A DNA stretch of 64,000 nucleotides from JAEUIZ01 sp046155605 (GCA_046155605.1 JBJXFQ010000101.1:124001-188000), one strand, 5' to 3'. Shown: positions 39,625-48,618, numbered from the stretch's first letter. Program-made: numbers and translations. Notes: generated from the letters alone by a model not told the origin.

Positions 39625-40578
39625 ATGCTCTCGCCCGATCTTGTTCGCCGGCTCGCTCTTCAGAACGCCGCGACCGCGCAGGCGTTGGGCGTCGATTTTG
39701 TCCCCAGGACAGAGGTCGAATCGAAGCCCGCGACGCAAGCGACCCCAGCACCGAGGAGCGCCGAGAGGCCCTTGTCCGCGCCCGCACCGCCGCCGTCGCG
39801 TCCGTTCCGGCCGCCGCCCGCCAACGCGCCAATCGCGGCGAGCTCCAAGCCTGAGCCGCGTCCGGCGATGACGGGTTTGCCGCCGGTTCGCACGCCATCG
39901 CCCAGCCCCGTTCCAACCTCCGGCCCGCGCGATCGTGTGACGATCCGCGCCCGTCTCGATGACCTCCGTGCCCGCTACGAACGAGACGCGCCCCACCAGC
40001 ACTTCGTCACCGATCACACGCACATCGTCTTTGATGACGGCGACTGTGCCGCCCGGCTCATGTTCATCGGCGAGGCACCCGGCGCGGACGAGGATCGCAC
40101 CGGCGTGCCGTTCGTCGGGCGCGCGGGCCAACTCTTGAACAAGATGATCGCCGCGATGGGTCTTCGCCGTGAGGATGTCTACATCGCCAACGTGCTCAAG
40201 ACGCGCCCGCCCAACAACGCGACCCCGACCTCGGACGAGATTCGCCTCTGCGCGCCCTACCTCTTCGAGCAGATCGCGATCGTGCGTCCCGAGGTCATCG
40301 TCACGCTCGGCCTCCCCGCGACGCGCGCCCTGCTCGAATCGTCCGACTCGATGTCGCGGCTTCGCGGGCGGTGGTACGACTTCACGCCGCCGGGGTTTCT
40401 CACCGACCCGATCCCGATCCTGCCGACGTACCACCCGGCCTTTCTGCTCAGGTCCTATACCCGAGAGAACCGCGAGAAGGTGTGGGCCGATCTGCGCCTC
40501 GTTATGGATCGGCTCGGGCTCTTGAAGCCGGGCCTGCCGACAACCGGTGACGGACTGGAATCCGCGCAAGGCCCCTGA
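39625..40578 (+). CDS. family-4-like uracil-DNA glycosylase lacking Fe-S cysteines
   Basis: A 317-residue DNA repair enzyme that removes uracil from DNA. A disordered Pro/Ala-rich leader of about 100 residues precedes the domain. Motif A is intact (GEAPGADEDRTGVPFVGRAG, residues 149-168) and so is the DNA-binding motif PTYHPAFLLR (about 267-276). Family 4 enzymes carry four cysteines for a 4Fe-4S cluster; here the CxxC is absent, the next is Thr193 (VLKTRPPNN), and only Cys209 corresponds to a ligand. The single other Cys is 141. The enzyme therefore probably folds without the cluster. ATG 39625 is used. A strong terminator follows. Confidence 0.88.
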   Translation: MLSPDLVRRLALQNAATAQALGVDFVPRTEVESKPATQATPAPRSAERPLSAPAPPPSRPFRPPPANAPIAASSKPEPRPAMTGLPPVRTPSPSPVPTSGPRDRVTIRARLDDLRARYERDAPHQHFVTDHTHIVFDDGDCAARLMFIGEAPGADEDRTGVPFVGRAGQLLNKMIAAMGLRREDVYIANVLKTRPPNNATPTSDEIRLCAPYLFEQIAIVRPEVIVTLGLPATRALLESSDSMSRLRGRWYDFTPPGFLTDPIPILPTYHPAFLLRSYTRENREKVWADLRLVMDRLGLLKPGLPTTGDGLESAQGP

Positions 40579-40704
40579 AAAACCGGCCGTTTCGGTGCCG
40601 ATCCAACGCTGTTTTTGACCATCGCTCGCGGAACCGCCAGATGAAGGCCTGCGAATCGAGTGGTGTTCGCGGATCGTCGCGGACTGACCAAGACCCCCAC
40701 GAGA

Positions 40705-40749
40705 CCCGGCGCTCGGCTACCGGCTGAGTGCTGGGTTTTATTTTTTTTC
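40705..40749 (+). terminator. Rho-independent terminator after the uracil-DNA glycosylase gene
   Basis: A 13-base stem (40705-40717 with 40723-40735) containing three G-U pairs and a five-base loop, followed at once by TTTTATTTTTTTT. It ends the rightward operon that includes the epimerase, the two small genes and the glycosylase. Confidence 0.9.
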
Positions 40750-41064
40750 TGATGGGCCGCGCTCGCGTGCATGACGCCTCTATCGGCCCGCTTCCAATCG
40801 CTCATACCAGCCGCCACACATATCAAGGCTGCATCGGCTTCAAGGCCCGAGGCACCCCGTTGCACACACTCCCGGCCGATGCTTGCACGCCACAGGCGAA
40901 GAATGGTGAGAAACTCGACCGTTGCGCGACGCAGCGCAACTCGGCCAGCGCGTCATCGCTCGTCGTGGTTGATCGCGGCAGTCGCGCGTCGCTCGCAGTC
41001 GAAATCCGTACATAAATAGAACAAAAAATCGCATGGCAATTTTTGCTATTTGTGAAAACAGATA
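40750..41064. other. non-coding stretch turning AT-rich near its end
   Basis: No convincing gene. The first 250 bases resemble the surrounding GC-rich sequence; from about 41008 it becomes AT-rich, unlike nearly everything else here. An imperfect palindrome (AAAAATCGC with GCAATTTTT) lies at about 41024-41044. It is likely the promoter region of the DUF2089 operon. A 95-residue frame at 40728-41015 is rejected because it overlaps the terminator and has no sensible composition. Confidence 0.5.
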
Positions 41065-41092
41065 TTGACAAATCAAAATATTCTTGCACAAT
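41065..41092 (+). promoter_or_regulatory. candidate promoter of the DUF2089 operon
   Basis: TTGACA (41065-41070) is a perfect -35 box. CACAAT (41087-41092), 16 bases on, matches four of six -10 positions. TGACAAATC and TGTCAAATC flank the -10 region and could be operator half-sites. The implied start of transcription fits translation from ATG 41115 better than from ATG 41091. Confidence 0.5.
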
Positions 41093-41114
41093 GTCAAATC
41101 AGAGTTCGACATTG

Positions 41115-41420
41115 ATGAATACGCCGCATCACATCTTGTCCGATTTGCCACGCGAAGATCTCGACCTGATCGTTGAATTGGTGCTCAAGTCCGGCTCAAT
41201 CAAGGACTTGGCTGGCGCGTACGGCGTGAGTTATCCGACCATTCGGATCCGCCTCGATCGGGTAATCGAGCGCCTCAAGACGCTTCAGGAGGGACGGGCG
41301 CTCGATCCGCTGTCGGAGTTGCTGGCGTCGCTGGTTGAGCGTGGCGAACTGACGCCGTCGGGTGCGCGGGCGATTCGAGAGGCCGCACGAGCGAAACAAG
41401 CCGCAGGAGGTGCGCAATGA
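41115..41420 (+). CDS. DUF2089-family helix-turn-helix regulator
   Basis: A small protein of about 101 residues. DUF2089 marks are DLPREDLDLIVELVLKSGS, then the helix-turn-helix-like LAGAYGVSYPTIRIRLDRVIERL, with a coiled Leu/Glu/Ala tail. The N-terminal zinc ribbon present in some relatives is absent. ATG 41115 is preferred from the promoter position; ATG 41091 would add eight residues. It overlaps the next gene by four bases, which encodes a small membrane protein, a pairing typical of this family, so it probably regulates envelope-related genes with that partner. This role is inference. Confidence 0.75.
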   Translation: MNTPHHILSDLPREDLDLIVELVLKSGSIKDLAGAYGVSYPTIRIRLDRVIERLKTLQEGRALDPLSELLASLVERGELTPSGARAIREAARAKQAAGGAQ

Positions 41421-41773
41421 CTGAGTGGTTCACGTTCCAGGAAGCCAACATGTTCGGCGCGCTCGCCGGCTCGATTTTCGGGGGCGTGGGCGGCGGGGGC
41501 ATGGGCGTGCTGATCGGCATATGTGCGCCGCGAGGCAAGTTCAAGCGACTCGTGCTCGGGCTTCAGGTTGGGTGGCTCATCTGCGGCGTCGTCTGTCTGG
41601 CGGCAGGCATCTATGCCGCGATCGAGGGCCAGCCTTCGCATGTGATTCGGCCGTTTGTTCTTGTGGGCGCGATCATGGCCGGGGTGATGGGCGGGCTCTT
41701 GCCGGTGACGCTGCGAGCGTATCGACAGGCCGAGCAGCGGCGGCTAGCGGTTGAGGAACTCCGGCGCGGGTAG
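41417..41773 (+). CDS. small membrane protein coupled to the DUF2089 regulator
   Basis: A 118-residue protein with three hydrophobic segments: ALAGSIFGGVGGGGMGVLIG, VLGLQVGWLICGVVCLAAGIY and FVLVGAIMAGVMGGLLPVTL, and a charged C-terminal helix (YRQAEQRRLAVEELRRG). Its ATGA start overlaps the regulator stop. It could sense the membrane state or hold the regulator at the membrane; neither is shown. A predicted membrane ATPase follows after about 80 bases. Confidence 0.75.
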   Translation: MTEWFTFQEANMFGALAGSIFGGVGGGGMGVLIGICAPRGKFKRLVLGLQVGWLICGVVCLAAGIYAAIEGQPSHVIRPFVLVGAIMAGVMGGLLPVTLRAYRQAEQRRLAVEELRRG

Positions 41774-41852
41774 CGCCGGCGGCGCTGATTCCGAGGCGAA
41801 GGAGCCGGGATACCCTCGCGGCAGGGCCGATCATTCCCCCGCCCGGAGCCGC

Positions 41853-43391
41853 ATGACCCTCTCACGTCTGCTTGAGCACTGGCGACTGACCGAAAACCCA
41901 TTCCGCGGCGAGGAAGCCCGGCACGACAGCGTCTTTGCGCGGATCGGCACCGGCACCGACGGACCCAAAACCCACGCCGCGTTTCACTCGGACTTTGAGA
42001 AAGTCCTGGGCGACCTCGACCACCCTGCCGCGTCGATCGTGTTCGGTGAAAAAGGCAGCGGCAAGACGGCGATGCGCTTGCAGATCGAAGATCGCATCGC
42101 GCGGCATAACGTCGCCGCGCCGGGACGCCGCATCGTCCTCGTTCCCTATGACGACCTCAATGGGATCCTGGAGCGGTTCCACCGGCGGATGGGTGGCAAG
42201 ACTCCTCTGGAGTCGTTCCAGAAGTTTCGGCCTGCCGACCATCTCGATGCGCTGCTCGGGATCGTTGTGCCGTGGCTCGTGGATGCGGTGATCGATCGCG
42301 CACCAGGCGGCCCGACTGGGATTGACCCCGGCTCAGAGCCGCGCAAGCGCGCCCGCCAACTCGACGACGCGGGCAAGCGCGATCTGCTGCTGCTCCAGGC
42401 CGTGTACGACCGTCCCGAGGACGCCGACGTGCGCACGGGCCGGCTTCGGCGAATCCTCCGGTTGCCGCTGCCGATGCGGGAGCGCCTGTGGGTGACGCTC
42501 GCGTGGATCGGCTGGGCACCTGCCGCGGCACTGGCGGCGTGGGTCTACCTCTGGCGACCCGCAGGAGTGATCGACCCGCTCTGGCAATGGGTCGTGCTCG
42601 CGGCCGCGGGGCTCTGGCTGGTCATCCTCGCCAAGCGATTCGCGTGGGATCGGCTCGGGGCGCGGCGAACGGCGCTGCGGCTACGGCGCCAGGTCCGTGT
42701 CGGCAGCCGTGCGGACGCGTCGTACGCGCGCTCGCTTCGGCAGATCGATGACGGCCAGGTGGCGCAACTCCCGACGACCGAAACGGACGAGCCGCGCTAT
42801 GCCATGCTCGCCCGCCTCCGTCGCTCGCTCGCGCACTTCGGCTGCGCGGGGATGATCGTCGTGATGGATCGTGTCGACGAGCCGACGCTGGTCTCGGGCG
42901 ATCCGGAGCGGATGCGGGCGATCGTCTGGCCGCTGCTCAACAACAAACTCCTGCAGCAGGAGGGGCTGGGCCTGAAGTTGCTCCTGCCGATGGAACTACG
43001 GCACTCGCTGTTCAAGGAATCGAGCGCGTTCTTTCAGGAGGCGCGGCTCGACAAGCAGAGCCTCATCGAGCGACTGAGTTGGACCGGCGCGACGCTCTTT
43101 GATCTGTGCGACGCGCGGGTGCGGGCGTGCGTGGCCGATGGCGCGCCGCCGATCGGCATCATGGACCTCTTCGCCGAGGACGTGACCGCCCGCGACCTTG
43201 TCGATGCGCTCGAGCAGATGCACCAGCCGCGCGACGCGCTGAAGTTCGTGTATTCGTGCCTCTCGGAGCATTGTGCGAACGTGACCGAGGAGCAGAATCA
43301 GTGGCGGGTGACCAAGGCGGTGCTCGACGCGGTTCGCAAGCAGCAGGCCGAACGCGTGCAGCAACTCTACCGCGGCATCCGTCCGGGGTAG
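41853..43391 (+). CDS. membrane-associated P-loop ATPase
   Basis: A 512-residue ATPase. Walker A is GEKGSGKT (about residue 67) in a RecA-like fold beginning after the ENPF motif (WRLTENPFRGEEARHD), and a Walker B-like strand is GMIVVMDRVDEP. Two adjacent membrane helices lie in the middle (LWVTLAWIGWAPAAALAAWV and LWQWVVLAAAGLWLVILAK), as in KAP-type NTPases. ATG 41853 follows GGAG; the frame extends upstream but overlaps the previous gene's region. No specific substrate is known. It may be the third gene of the DUF2089 operon. Confidence 0.75.
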   Translation: MTLSRLLEHWRLTENPFRGEEARHDSVFARIGTGTDGPKTHAAFHSDFEKVLGDLDHPAASIVFGEKGSGKTAMRLQIEDRIARHNVAAPGRRIVLVPYDDLNGILERFHRRMGGKTPLESFQKFRPADHLDALLGIVVPWLVDAVIDRAPGGPTGIDPGSEPRKRARQLDDAGKRDLLLLQAVYDRPEDADVRTGRLRRILRLPLPMRERLWVTLAWIGWAPAAALAAWVYLWRPAGVIDPLWQWVVLAAAGLWLVILAKRFAWDRLGARRTALRLRRQVRVGSRADASYARSLRQIDDGQVAQLPTTETDEPRYAMLARLRRSLAHFGCAGMIVVMDRVDEPTLVSGDPERMRAIVWPLLNNKLLQQEGLGLKLLLPMELRHSLFKESSAFFQEARLDKQSLIERLSWTGATLFDLCDARVRACVADGAPPIGIMDLFAEDVTARDLVDALEQMHQPRDALKFVYSCLSEHCANVTEEQNQWRVTKAVLDAVRKQQAERVQQLYRGIRPG

Positions 43392-43488
43392 GGCGTGTTT
43401 GCTGCGGGCAGGGGTTTGACTCTCGCGCCGGCTCGGTCGCCGCGATGAGCGCTTCGTGCTGCGAGGACGCATTACCGATGACGTTCGT

Positions 43489-46400
43489 TCATGCGGCCAA
43501 GGGCTTGGACTTGGTGCCCCATTGCAGGCACGTCTGGACCAACTTCGACGCGTCGATCGGCTTGGTCGTGTAGTCATCAAATCCCGAGGCAATGCATCGG
43601 GCGCGGTCCTCCGGCATGGCGTGGGCGGTCAGGGCGACGAGCGGCAGCGTGCTGCCGGAGGCGCGGGCACGCCATGTCACCTCGTAGCCGTCCAACTCGG
43701 GCATCTGAATGTCGAGCAAGCCGAGGTTGAATCCCAGGCTCTCGGCCTTGAGGATCTTCTCGAGGGCGGACGCGCCATTGTCGACGAGCGTGAGTTCGGC
43801 TCCCGCACGCCGCAGGTGAAAGAGGATCAACCGTTGGTTGTCGATGCCGTCTTCGGCGACGAGAATCTTGAAACCGGCGAGTGGCTTGGCAGTCGGCGCG
43901 CCGACGGGTTGTGCGGTCAACGTCGTGGACGCTGCGGGTGCCAAGCCGGGGCTCCACAGTTCGATCTTGTCGAGGTCGCGCACGGCCACGGAGGCGCGGA
44001 AGGTGGTGCCGACGCCCAGCCGGCTGGAAACCGTGATCTCCCCGCCCAGGAGGTGCGCCAGGTGGCGCGAGATGTGCAGGCCCAGGCCGGTGCCACCGAA
44101 GCGGCGCGAGGTCGAGCCATCGGCCTGAGTAAAGGGCTTGAAGAGGCGAGCGAGGTGCTCCGCGGACATCCCGATGCCGCTGTCGGCGACCTCGAAGCGG
44201 AGCGAGGGCGTGTCGCCGCGTTCGAGCGAGACCGCGATGGTGACGGAGCCGGAGTCGGTGAACTTAATGGCGTTGCCGACGAGATTGAGGAGGATCTGCT
44301 TGAGTCGAGTGGGATCGCAGGCAAAGGATCTGGGCACCGGCGTGAGGAAAGCGGAGACCAGGCTGACGTTCTTGTCGCGAGCGAGCGCCGAGTACATCTC
44401 GATGACGTCGCTGACAACGGCGGCGGGATCGGTGGGGATCGCCTCGACGGCCATCTTCCCCGCCTCGATCTTCGAAGAGTCGAGAACGTCGTTGAGGATC
44501 GTGAGGAGGTGCTTGCCGTTGCGTCGGATCGATTCGATTGGTTCGCGGCATTGCGCCGGGAGTTCGGAGTCGCCCGCGATCAGTTCGGCGTAGCCGAGGA
44601 CGGCGGTCATGGGCGTCCGGATCTCGTGGCTCATGTTGGCGAGGAACTCGTCCTTGGCGCGGTTGGCGGCGTCGGCCTCGTCACGGAGCCGCTCGAGTTC
44701 TGCCTCGCGTTGGCGTTGCTTTGTGAGGTCGAGGTGGACGCCCACGACGCGGGTGGGCTTGCCATTGGCGTCGCGGGTGACAACGCGACCGCCCTCGAGG
44801 AGCGTGCGCCACGAGCCGTCGCGATGGCGAACACGTCGGAGAATGCTGTAGTCCTGTGATTCTCCGCGGAAGTGGTGCTCAGCAGCGTCCCGAACGGTGT
44901 TGAGGTCGTCGGGATGGGTGCGCGCGTTCCAGGCCTCAAGAGAGGAGAGCGGCCATTCGGCGGACTCGCCGATCATCTGGCGCGTCCGCTCGTCCACATG
45001 CATGGTGCCGCTATCGACCGACCAATCCCACGACCCCAGGTTCCCGCCGGCGAGAGCCATCTGGAGTCGCTCGCGCTCTTCCTCGGCCACCCGGCGCGCC
45101 TCGGCCACTTCGAGTTCGGCGAGTTTTCGATCGGTGATGTCAACCTGCACGGAGATAAAGCCGGAGATGCCGCCGTCGGGCGTGGTGAGCGGATGGATCT
45201 CGATGTCCAGCCAGTATTCGTTGCCGTGCTTCCCGCGGTTGAGAATCTCCTCGCGGCAGGACCGTCCCTGCGCAAGCGCCTCGCGGATTCTCGCGATCGT
45301 GTGGCGATCGGTCTTGGCAAACTGCAGCCGCTGGCCGGGCGTGAATCCGATGACTTCGTCGGGGAGATAGCCCGTCAACCGCGTGAAAGCGTCATTCACC
45401 CAGACGATGCGGCCGCGCTCGTCGGAAATGATGACGACGTTTCGGGTCTTTCGGACCACGAGGGCCAACCGTTCGAGTTCCTCGACGCGCGCGCTGGCGT
45501 TGGCCGTCATTCGAGCGGCGAGTCTCTCGGCGCGAGCCCCGGCCGAAAGGAGCGCCCAAACGACGCCGGCGAGCCCGAAGGAGAGAGTTGTGCCGCCGAG
45601 CGCGGCCGCCCAGACCGCTGCGCGGGAGAATGGCGTGAACTGGGCCGAAGCACTGAAACTGACCTGCCAGGTTCTCCCGGCCGCGTCAAAGCGGGTGATC
45701 GCGCTCAACTGGCGGCGTGCGATGTCCTTGGGACGCGCATCCGGTCCCCCTTCGATCATGTGCCCATCACGATCAAAGAGGAGGAGCGGACGACTCCCGT
45801 TGTCAAGCCAGACCTCGAAGTCAAGTTCGTGCGAGAGCACAGCGTGAACGGCCGCCATGCAGTCGGCGACAGCGAAAACCGAAAAGACCCAGCCGTCGGG
45901 CTCAATCGTTCGCCTCGCTTGGTCGGGAAGGTGGTTCCAGACGGCCTGGACCGACACCAACACGGCCGGATCGGCGTGCGGCACAGGTATCTTGATCGGA
46001 TCGGTGGTGACGTGCGAGCCCGATGCACGCGCTCGATCGAGCGCGTGTCGCAGGGGCTCGATCTCGTTGACGTCGAGCGAGCGGAGTTGGCGCCCAAACT
46101 CGCGAGGTGAAACGAACTCGACTGTGGCCTCGGGCGAGGGCGTCGCAGTCCGACGAATAAAGCCCAGCACGATGTGACTGCCGTGCGTCACGCCGCCGCG
46201 AAGCGAGGTTGCCATCGACTCGAACTCGTCGGCTGAGATGCGCTCACTGGCTGACCAGAGCGCCGCAAGATGGTGCAGCGGCGCGACGGCTTCATTGAGT
46301 TGTCGCCGGATTTCTTGCTCGAATCGGGTCGAAACTCGAGAAAAATGGCCCCGGTCGTAGGTCTCGGCGGAGCGTGCGAGCAAGAGCGAGATCAGCGCGG

Positions 46401-46506
46401 TGGTGACGAGCCCGAGCGCGAGCACCAGCCCGATTGCCGCACGAGCGTTTCGCCGCGTCGTCGACGCGACCGGTGCGCCATTGGAGAAGGCTCGTTCAAT
46501 AGCCAT
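43489..46506 (-). CDS. CHASE-PAS-PAS hybrid histidine kinase with receiver domain
   Basis: A membrane sensor kinase of about 1005 residues. A first membrane helix (IGLVLALGLVTTALISLLLA), a CHASE-type external sensor domain of about 240 residues (DPAVLVSVQAVWNH, SRPLLLFDRDG) and a second helix near residue 300 precede two PAS domains (VVIISDERGRIVWVNDAF; LGSWDWSVDSG). The kinase core has the phospho-His in ANMSHEIRTPM (about 625), the ATP motifs NLVGNAIKFTD, DSGIGM and GGTGLGLHI, then a receiver with GLLDIQMPELDG and a Lys (TTKPID). The start is uncertain: ATG 46506 or TTG 46551. Its ligand is unknown; no partner gene is adjacent. Confidence 0.9.
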   Translation of the reverse strand: MAIERAFSNGAPVASTTRRNARAAIGLVLALGLVTTALISLLLARSAETYDRGHFSRVSTRFEQEIRRQLNEAVAPLHHLAALWSASERISADEFESMATSLRGGVTHGSHIVLGFIRRTATPSPEATVEFVSPREFGRQLRSLDVNEIEPLRHALDRARASGSHVTTDPIKIPVPHADPAVLVSVQAVWNHLPDQARRTIEPDGWVFSVFAVADCMAAVHAVLSHELDFEVWLDNGSRPLLLFDRDGHMIEGGPDARPKDIARRQLSAITRFDAAGRTWQVSFSASAQFTPFSRAAVWAAALGGTTLSFGLAGVVWALLSAGARAERLAARMTANASARVEELERLALVVRKTRNVVIISDERGRIVWVNDAFTRLTGYLPDEVIGFTPGQRLQFAKTDRHTIARIREALAQGRSCREEILNRGKHGNEYWLDIEIHPLTTPDGGISGFISVQVDITDRKLAELEVAEARRVAEEERERLQMALAGGNLGSWDWSVDSGTMHVDERTRQMIGESAEWPLSSLEAWNARTHPDDLNTVRDAAEHHFRGESQDYSILRRVRHRDGSWRTLLEGGRVVTRDANGKPTRVVGVHLDLTKQRQREAELERLRDEADAANRAKDEFLANMSHEIRTPMTAVLGYAELIAGDSELPAQCREPIESIRRNGKHLLTILNDVLDSSKIEAGKMAVEAIPTDPAAVVSDVIEMYSALARDKNVSLVSAFLTPVPRSFACDPTRLKQILLNLVGNAIKFTDSGSVTIAVSLERGDTPSLRFEVADSGIGMSAEHLARLFKPFTQADGSTSRRFGGTGLGLHISRHLAHLLGGEITVSSRLGVGTTFRASVAVRDLDKIELWSPGLAPAASTTLTAQPVGAPTAKPLAGFKILVAEDGIDNQRLILFHLRRAGAELTLVDNGASALEKILKAESLGFNLGLLDIQMPELDGYEVTWRARASGSTLPLVALTAHAMPEDRARCIASGFDDYTTKPIDASKLVQTCLQWGTKSKPLAA

Positions 46507-46641
46507 GACACGCCGAAGTATCGGCTCAGGGACGGGGCGAAATAACTGCAACTTCCAGGGTGTGGCGGCGACCGCGGATTCTCGCCGCGTCGCTTGGTCA
46601 ACACTCCCCTGTAGTAGGGGGAACGGAGACCGCGAGCGGGT

Positions 46642-47499
46642 TCAACTGCAGCCGGCGGCGAAGGCGTTCTGGAAGCAGATGAAATCGTTGACGTTGAGGG
46701 TTGGCGGCGTGGTGCTGCCATCGCAGTTGGCTGACACGTTGCCCGCCGCAAACGCATTCTGGAAGCAGATGAAGTCGTTGACGTTCAGGATCGGCGTGGC
46801 GGTGCTGCCGTCACAGTTGGCGTAGCAACTTGTCGTCAGGGGTTCGAGCGTGTATTCGAGTTGGCAGGCGAGCGCGCCGCCGTTGCCCTGCGCGTACCAG
46901 TTATCGGGCTGCGTGTAACTCGACACGCCGATGGCCTGGCACCCCGCGCCGGCGATCCAGTCGAGGTTGCCGTTCGATACGCCGTTGCCCGTGTGGCGGA
47001 TGGTGATGAGCAGGTCGCCGCGCGTGTAAAGATAGGTCTGGGCGAAGGTGATGGCGGGTCCGAAGGCGTTGAAGGCGGGGCTCACCGCGCCGCCGGGGAA
47101 CATGCCCGCTCCGAACGTGATCGGGCCGGCGCGAGTCACGACGGCATCAGGTCCGATGTTGTTCGTGTACGTCGTGCTGAGCGAGCCAGCGGGAAAGTTC
47201 GACTTGCTGAACGTCACGTCAAAGTTGGCAAAGGTCGCGGCCACGGGCGGCCACGCGGCAAAAGCCTGCCAACTCGCGATGCGCCAACGGATCGATGTGA
47301 TGCGAGCAGCGGTGTTGGGCGGGAGCGCGGGGAGGTGGGTCGGGCCGATGACGACCTGGTAGGAGCGGGCCTGGGCGTGGAGGATGGTGGAATAAGCGCC
47401 GCTGCCGCCGGTGGTGTTGGATGCGGTGGGGCAGTTGATGGTGTCGGCATGGGCGAGGCCGGCGGCGAGCAAGAGGACGGTGGTCGAACGGATCGGCAT
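46642..47499 (-). CDS. exported protein with tandem dockerin-like repeats
   Basis: A 285-residue secreted protein. The signal peptide is STTVLLLAAGLAHA, cut about residue 18. The middle has no recognised domain but is rich in aromatic and polar beta-like segments. It ends in two dockerin-like repeats (CYANCDGS ... LNVNDFICFQNAFAAG and ANCDGSTTPPTLNVNDFICF), the type used in planctomycetes to anchor extracellular proteins; each has an EF-hand-like NxDG loop with Cys. AAGGAG lies seven bases ahead of the ATG at 47497-47499. An insertion sequence begins about 90 bases upstream of its start, so its promoter may be affected. Confidence 0.82.
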   Translation of the reverse strand: MPIRSTTVLLLAAGLAHADTINCPTASNTTGGSGAYSTILHAQARSYQVVIGPTHLPALPPNTAARITSIRWRIASWQAFAAWPPVAATFANFDVTFSKSNFPAGSLSTTYTNNIGPDAVVTRAGPITFGAGMFPGGAVSPAFNAFGPAITFAQTYLYTRGDLLITIRHTGNGVSNGNLDWIAGAGCQAIGVSSYTQPDNWYAQGNGGALACQLEYTLEPLTTSCYANCDGSTATPILNVNDFICFQNAFAAGNVSANCDGSTTPPTLNVNDFICFQNAFAAGCS

Positions 47500-47580
47500 G
47501 GTGGGCTCCTTGTCGGCTAGTGTCGCGAAAGCCAGCGATTTGTCAAGAGGATGAAAGCGAACTCAGAGGGATCAGAGGGG

Positions 47581-47588
47581 AAAAAAAT
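47581..47588. repeat. left target-site duplication of the IS element
   Basis: Eight bases, AAAAAAAT, directly before the left terminal repeat. The same eight bases follow the right end (49439-49446). An 8-bp duplication is normal for IS1595-family elements. Confidence 0.9.
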
Positions 47589-47604
47589 CGGAAGTATGTA
47601 CTTG
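47589..47604 (+). repeat. left terminal inverted repeat of the IS element
   Basis: CGGAAGTATGTACTTG, identical to the complement of 49423-49438. Beyond this both ends continue with a GAAAA motif, so a weaker match extends inward to about 25 bases. Confidence 0.95.
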
Positions 47605-47627
47605 AAGAAAAAGGGTGGCGTTCGGGC

Positions 47628-47655
47628 TTGACCCGGGAGTTTCGTCTACTACAAT
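47628..47655 (+). promoter_or_regulatory. promoter of the IS1595 transposase
   Basis: TTGACC (47628-47633) and TACAAT (47650-47655), each one base off consensus, 16 bases apart. The start of transcription would fall at or next to the ATG at 47662, so the message may be leaderless; no Shine-Dalgarno is seen. Confidence 0.65.
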
Positions 47656-47661
47656 GTTTGC

Positions 47662-48618
47662 ATGGCAAGCACGAATCATCACCTGTCCAAGTCCGAAGTG
47701 GTCGAGGAAATGCCGCTCGCGTGCGCCGACGAACAGGCCGCGATTCTCTTCTTTGAGAAGCAGCGTTGGGGATCGGCCCCGCGTTGTGCTCACTGCGAAT
47801 CGGCGAACGTGTACACGATCAAGGATCGCACGACGGGCGAGCGGCGCACCGATGGGCGTTGGCGTTGTCGGGACTGCGGCAAGCAGTACACGGTTCGCGT
47901 CGGCAACATCATGGAGGATTCGCCGATCCCGCTTCACAAGTGGGCCTATGCGTTCTGGAGCGCGGCGACCGCGAAGAATGGCGTGTCGGCCCTCGAAATG
48001 AGCCGCAAAATCCAAGTGTCCTACAAGTCGGCCCTGTTTCTGATGAACCGCATCCGCTGGGCGATGCGTCCGAGCGGCCCGGAGCCGAAGTTGAGCGGCA
48101 CGATTGAGGCGGACGAAACGTACATCGGCGGCAAGCCCCGCTTCAAGGGGGCCAACAAGCGCGGACGCGGCACCCGCAAGCAGCCGGTCGTGGCGGTTCT
48201 GGAGCGCGGCGGCAACGTGCGGACGCGAATCATTCCGATCGTCAACGCCGAGACCCTGCGGGCCATGCTGCGGGATCATGTCGAGCCGTCCGCCGTCGTG
48301 ATGACCGATGGGGAGTCCGGCTATCGCGGCGTTGCGGAAGAGTTCAAGGCCCACCAGACGGTTGACCACGGGGCGGGCGAGTACGTTCGCGGCGAGGTGA
48401 CGACGAACACCATCGAAGGGTTCTTCTCCCGCGTCAAGCGTGGCATGATGGGGACGTACCACGCGGTTTCTCGCCAGCATTTGCACCGCTACCTCGATCA
48501 TTTCGAGTTCTCGCACGACACGCGGAAGTTGAACGATGGGGAGCGGGTTATCGAGTTGATCCGCCGTGCCGATGGAAAGCGGCTGTTCTACCGCGATCCG
48601 AGTCGTCGTGCTGGCTAG
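47662..48618 (+). CDS. IS1595-family transposase
   Basis: A 318-residue DDE-type transposase, full length. The N-terminal zinc ribbon has CAHC (42-45) and CRDC (69-72). The catalytic core shows D151 in IEADETYIGGK, D216 in VMTDGESGYRG and the TNTIEGFFSRVKRG segment with the third catalytic residue near Asn249/Glu252. IS1595 enzymes cut and paste short elements and leave 8-bp duplications, as seen here. A helix-turn-helix-like part is at VSALEMSRKIQVSYKSAL. No frameshift or stop is seen. Confidence 0.95.
   Translation: MASTNHHLSKSEVVEEMPLACADEQAAILFFEKQRWGSAPRCAHCESANVYTIKDRTTGERRTDGRWRCRDCGKQYTVRVGNIMEDSPIPLHKWAYAFWSAATAKNGVSALEMSRKIQVSYKSALFLMNRIRWAMRPSGPEPKLSGTIEADETYIGGKPRFKGANKRGRGTRKQPVVAVLERGGNVRTRIIPIVNAETLRAMLRDHVEPSAVVMTDGESGYRGVAEEFKAHQTVDHGAGEYVRGEVTTNTIEGFFSRVKRGMMGTYHAVSRQHLHRYLDHFEFSHDTRKLNDGERVIELIRRADGKRLFYRDPSRRAG

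Noticed and set aside
40728..41015. 95-residue frame after the glycosylase gene
   Set aside because: It begins in the terminator hairpin and T-run; composition is not protein-like.
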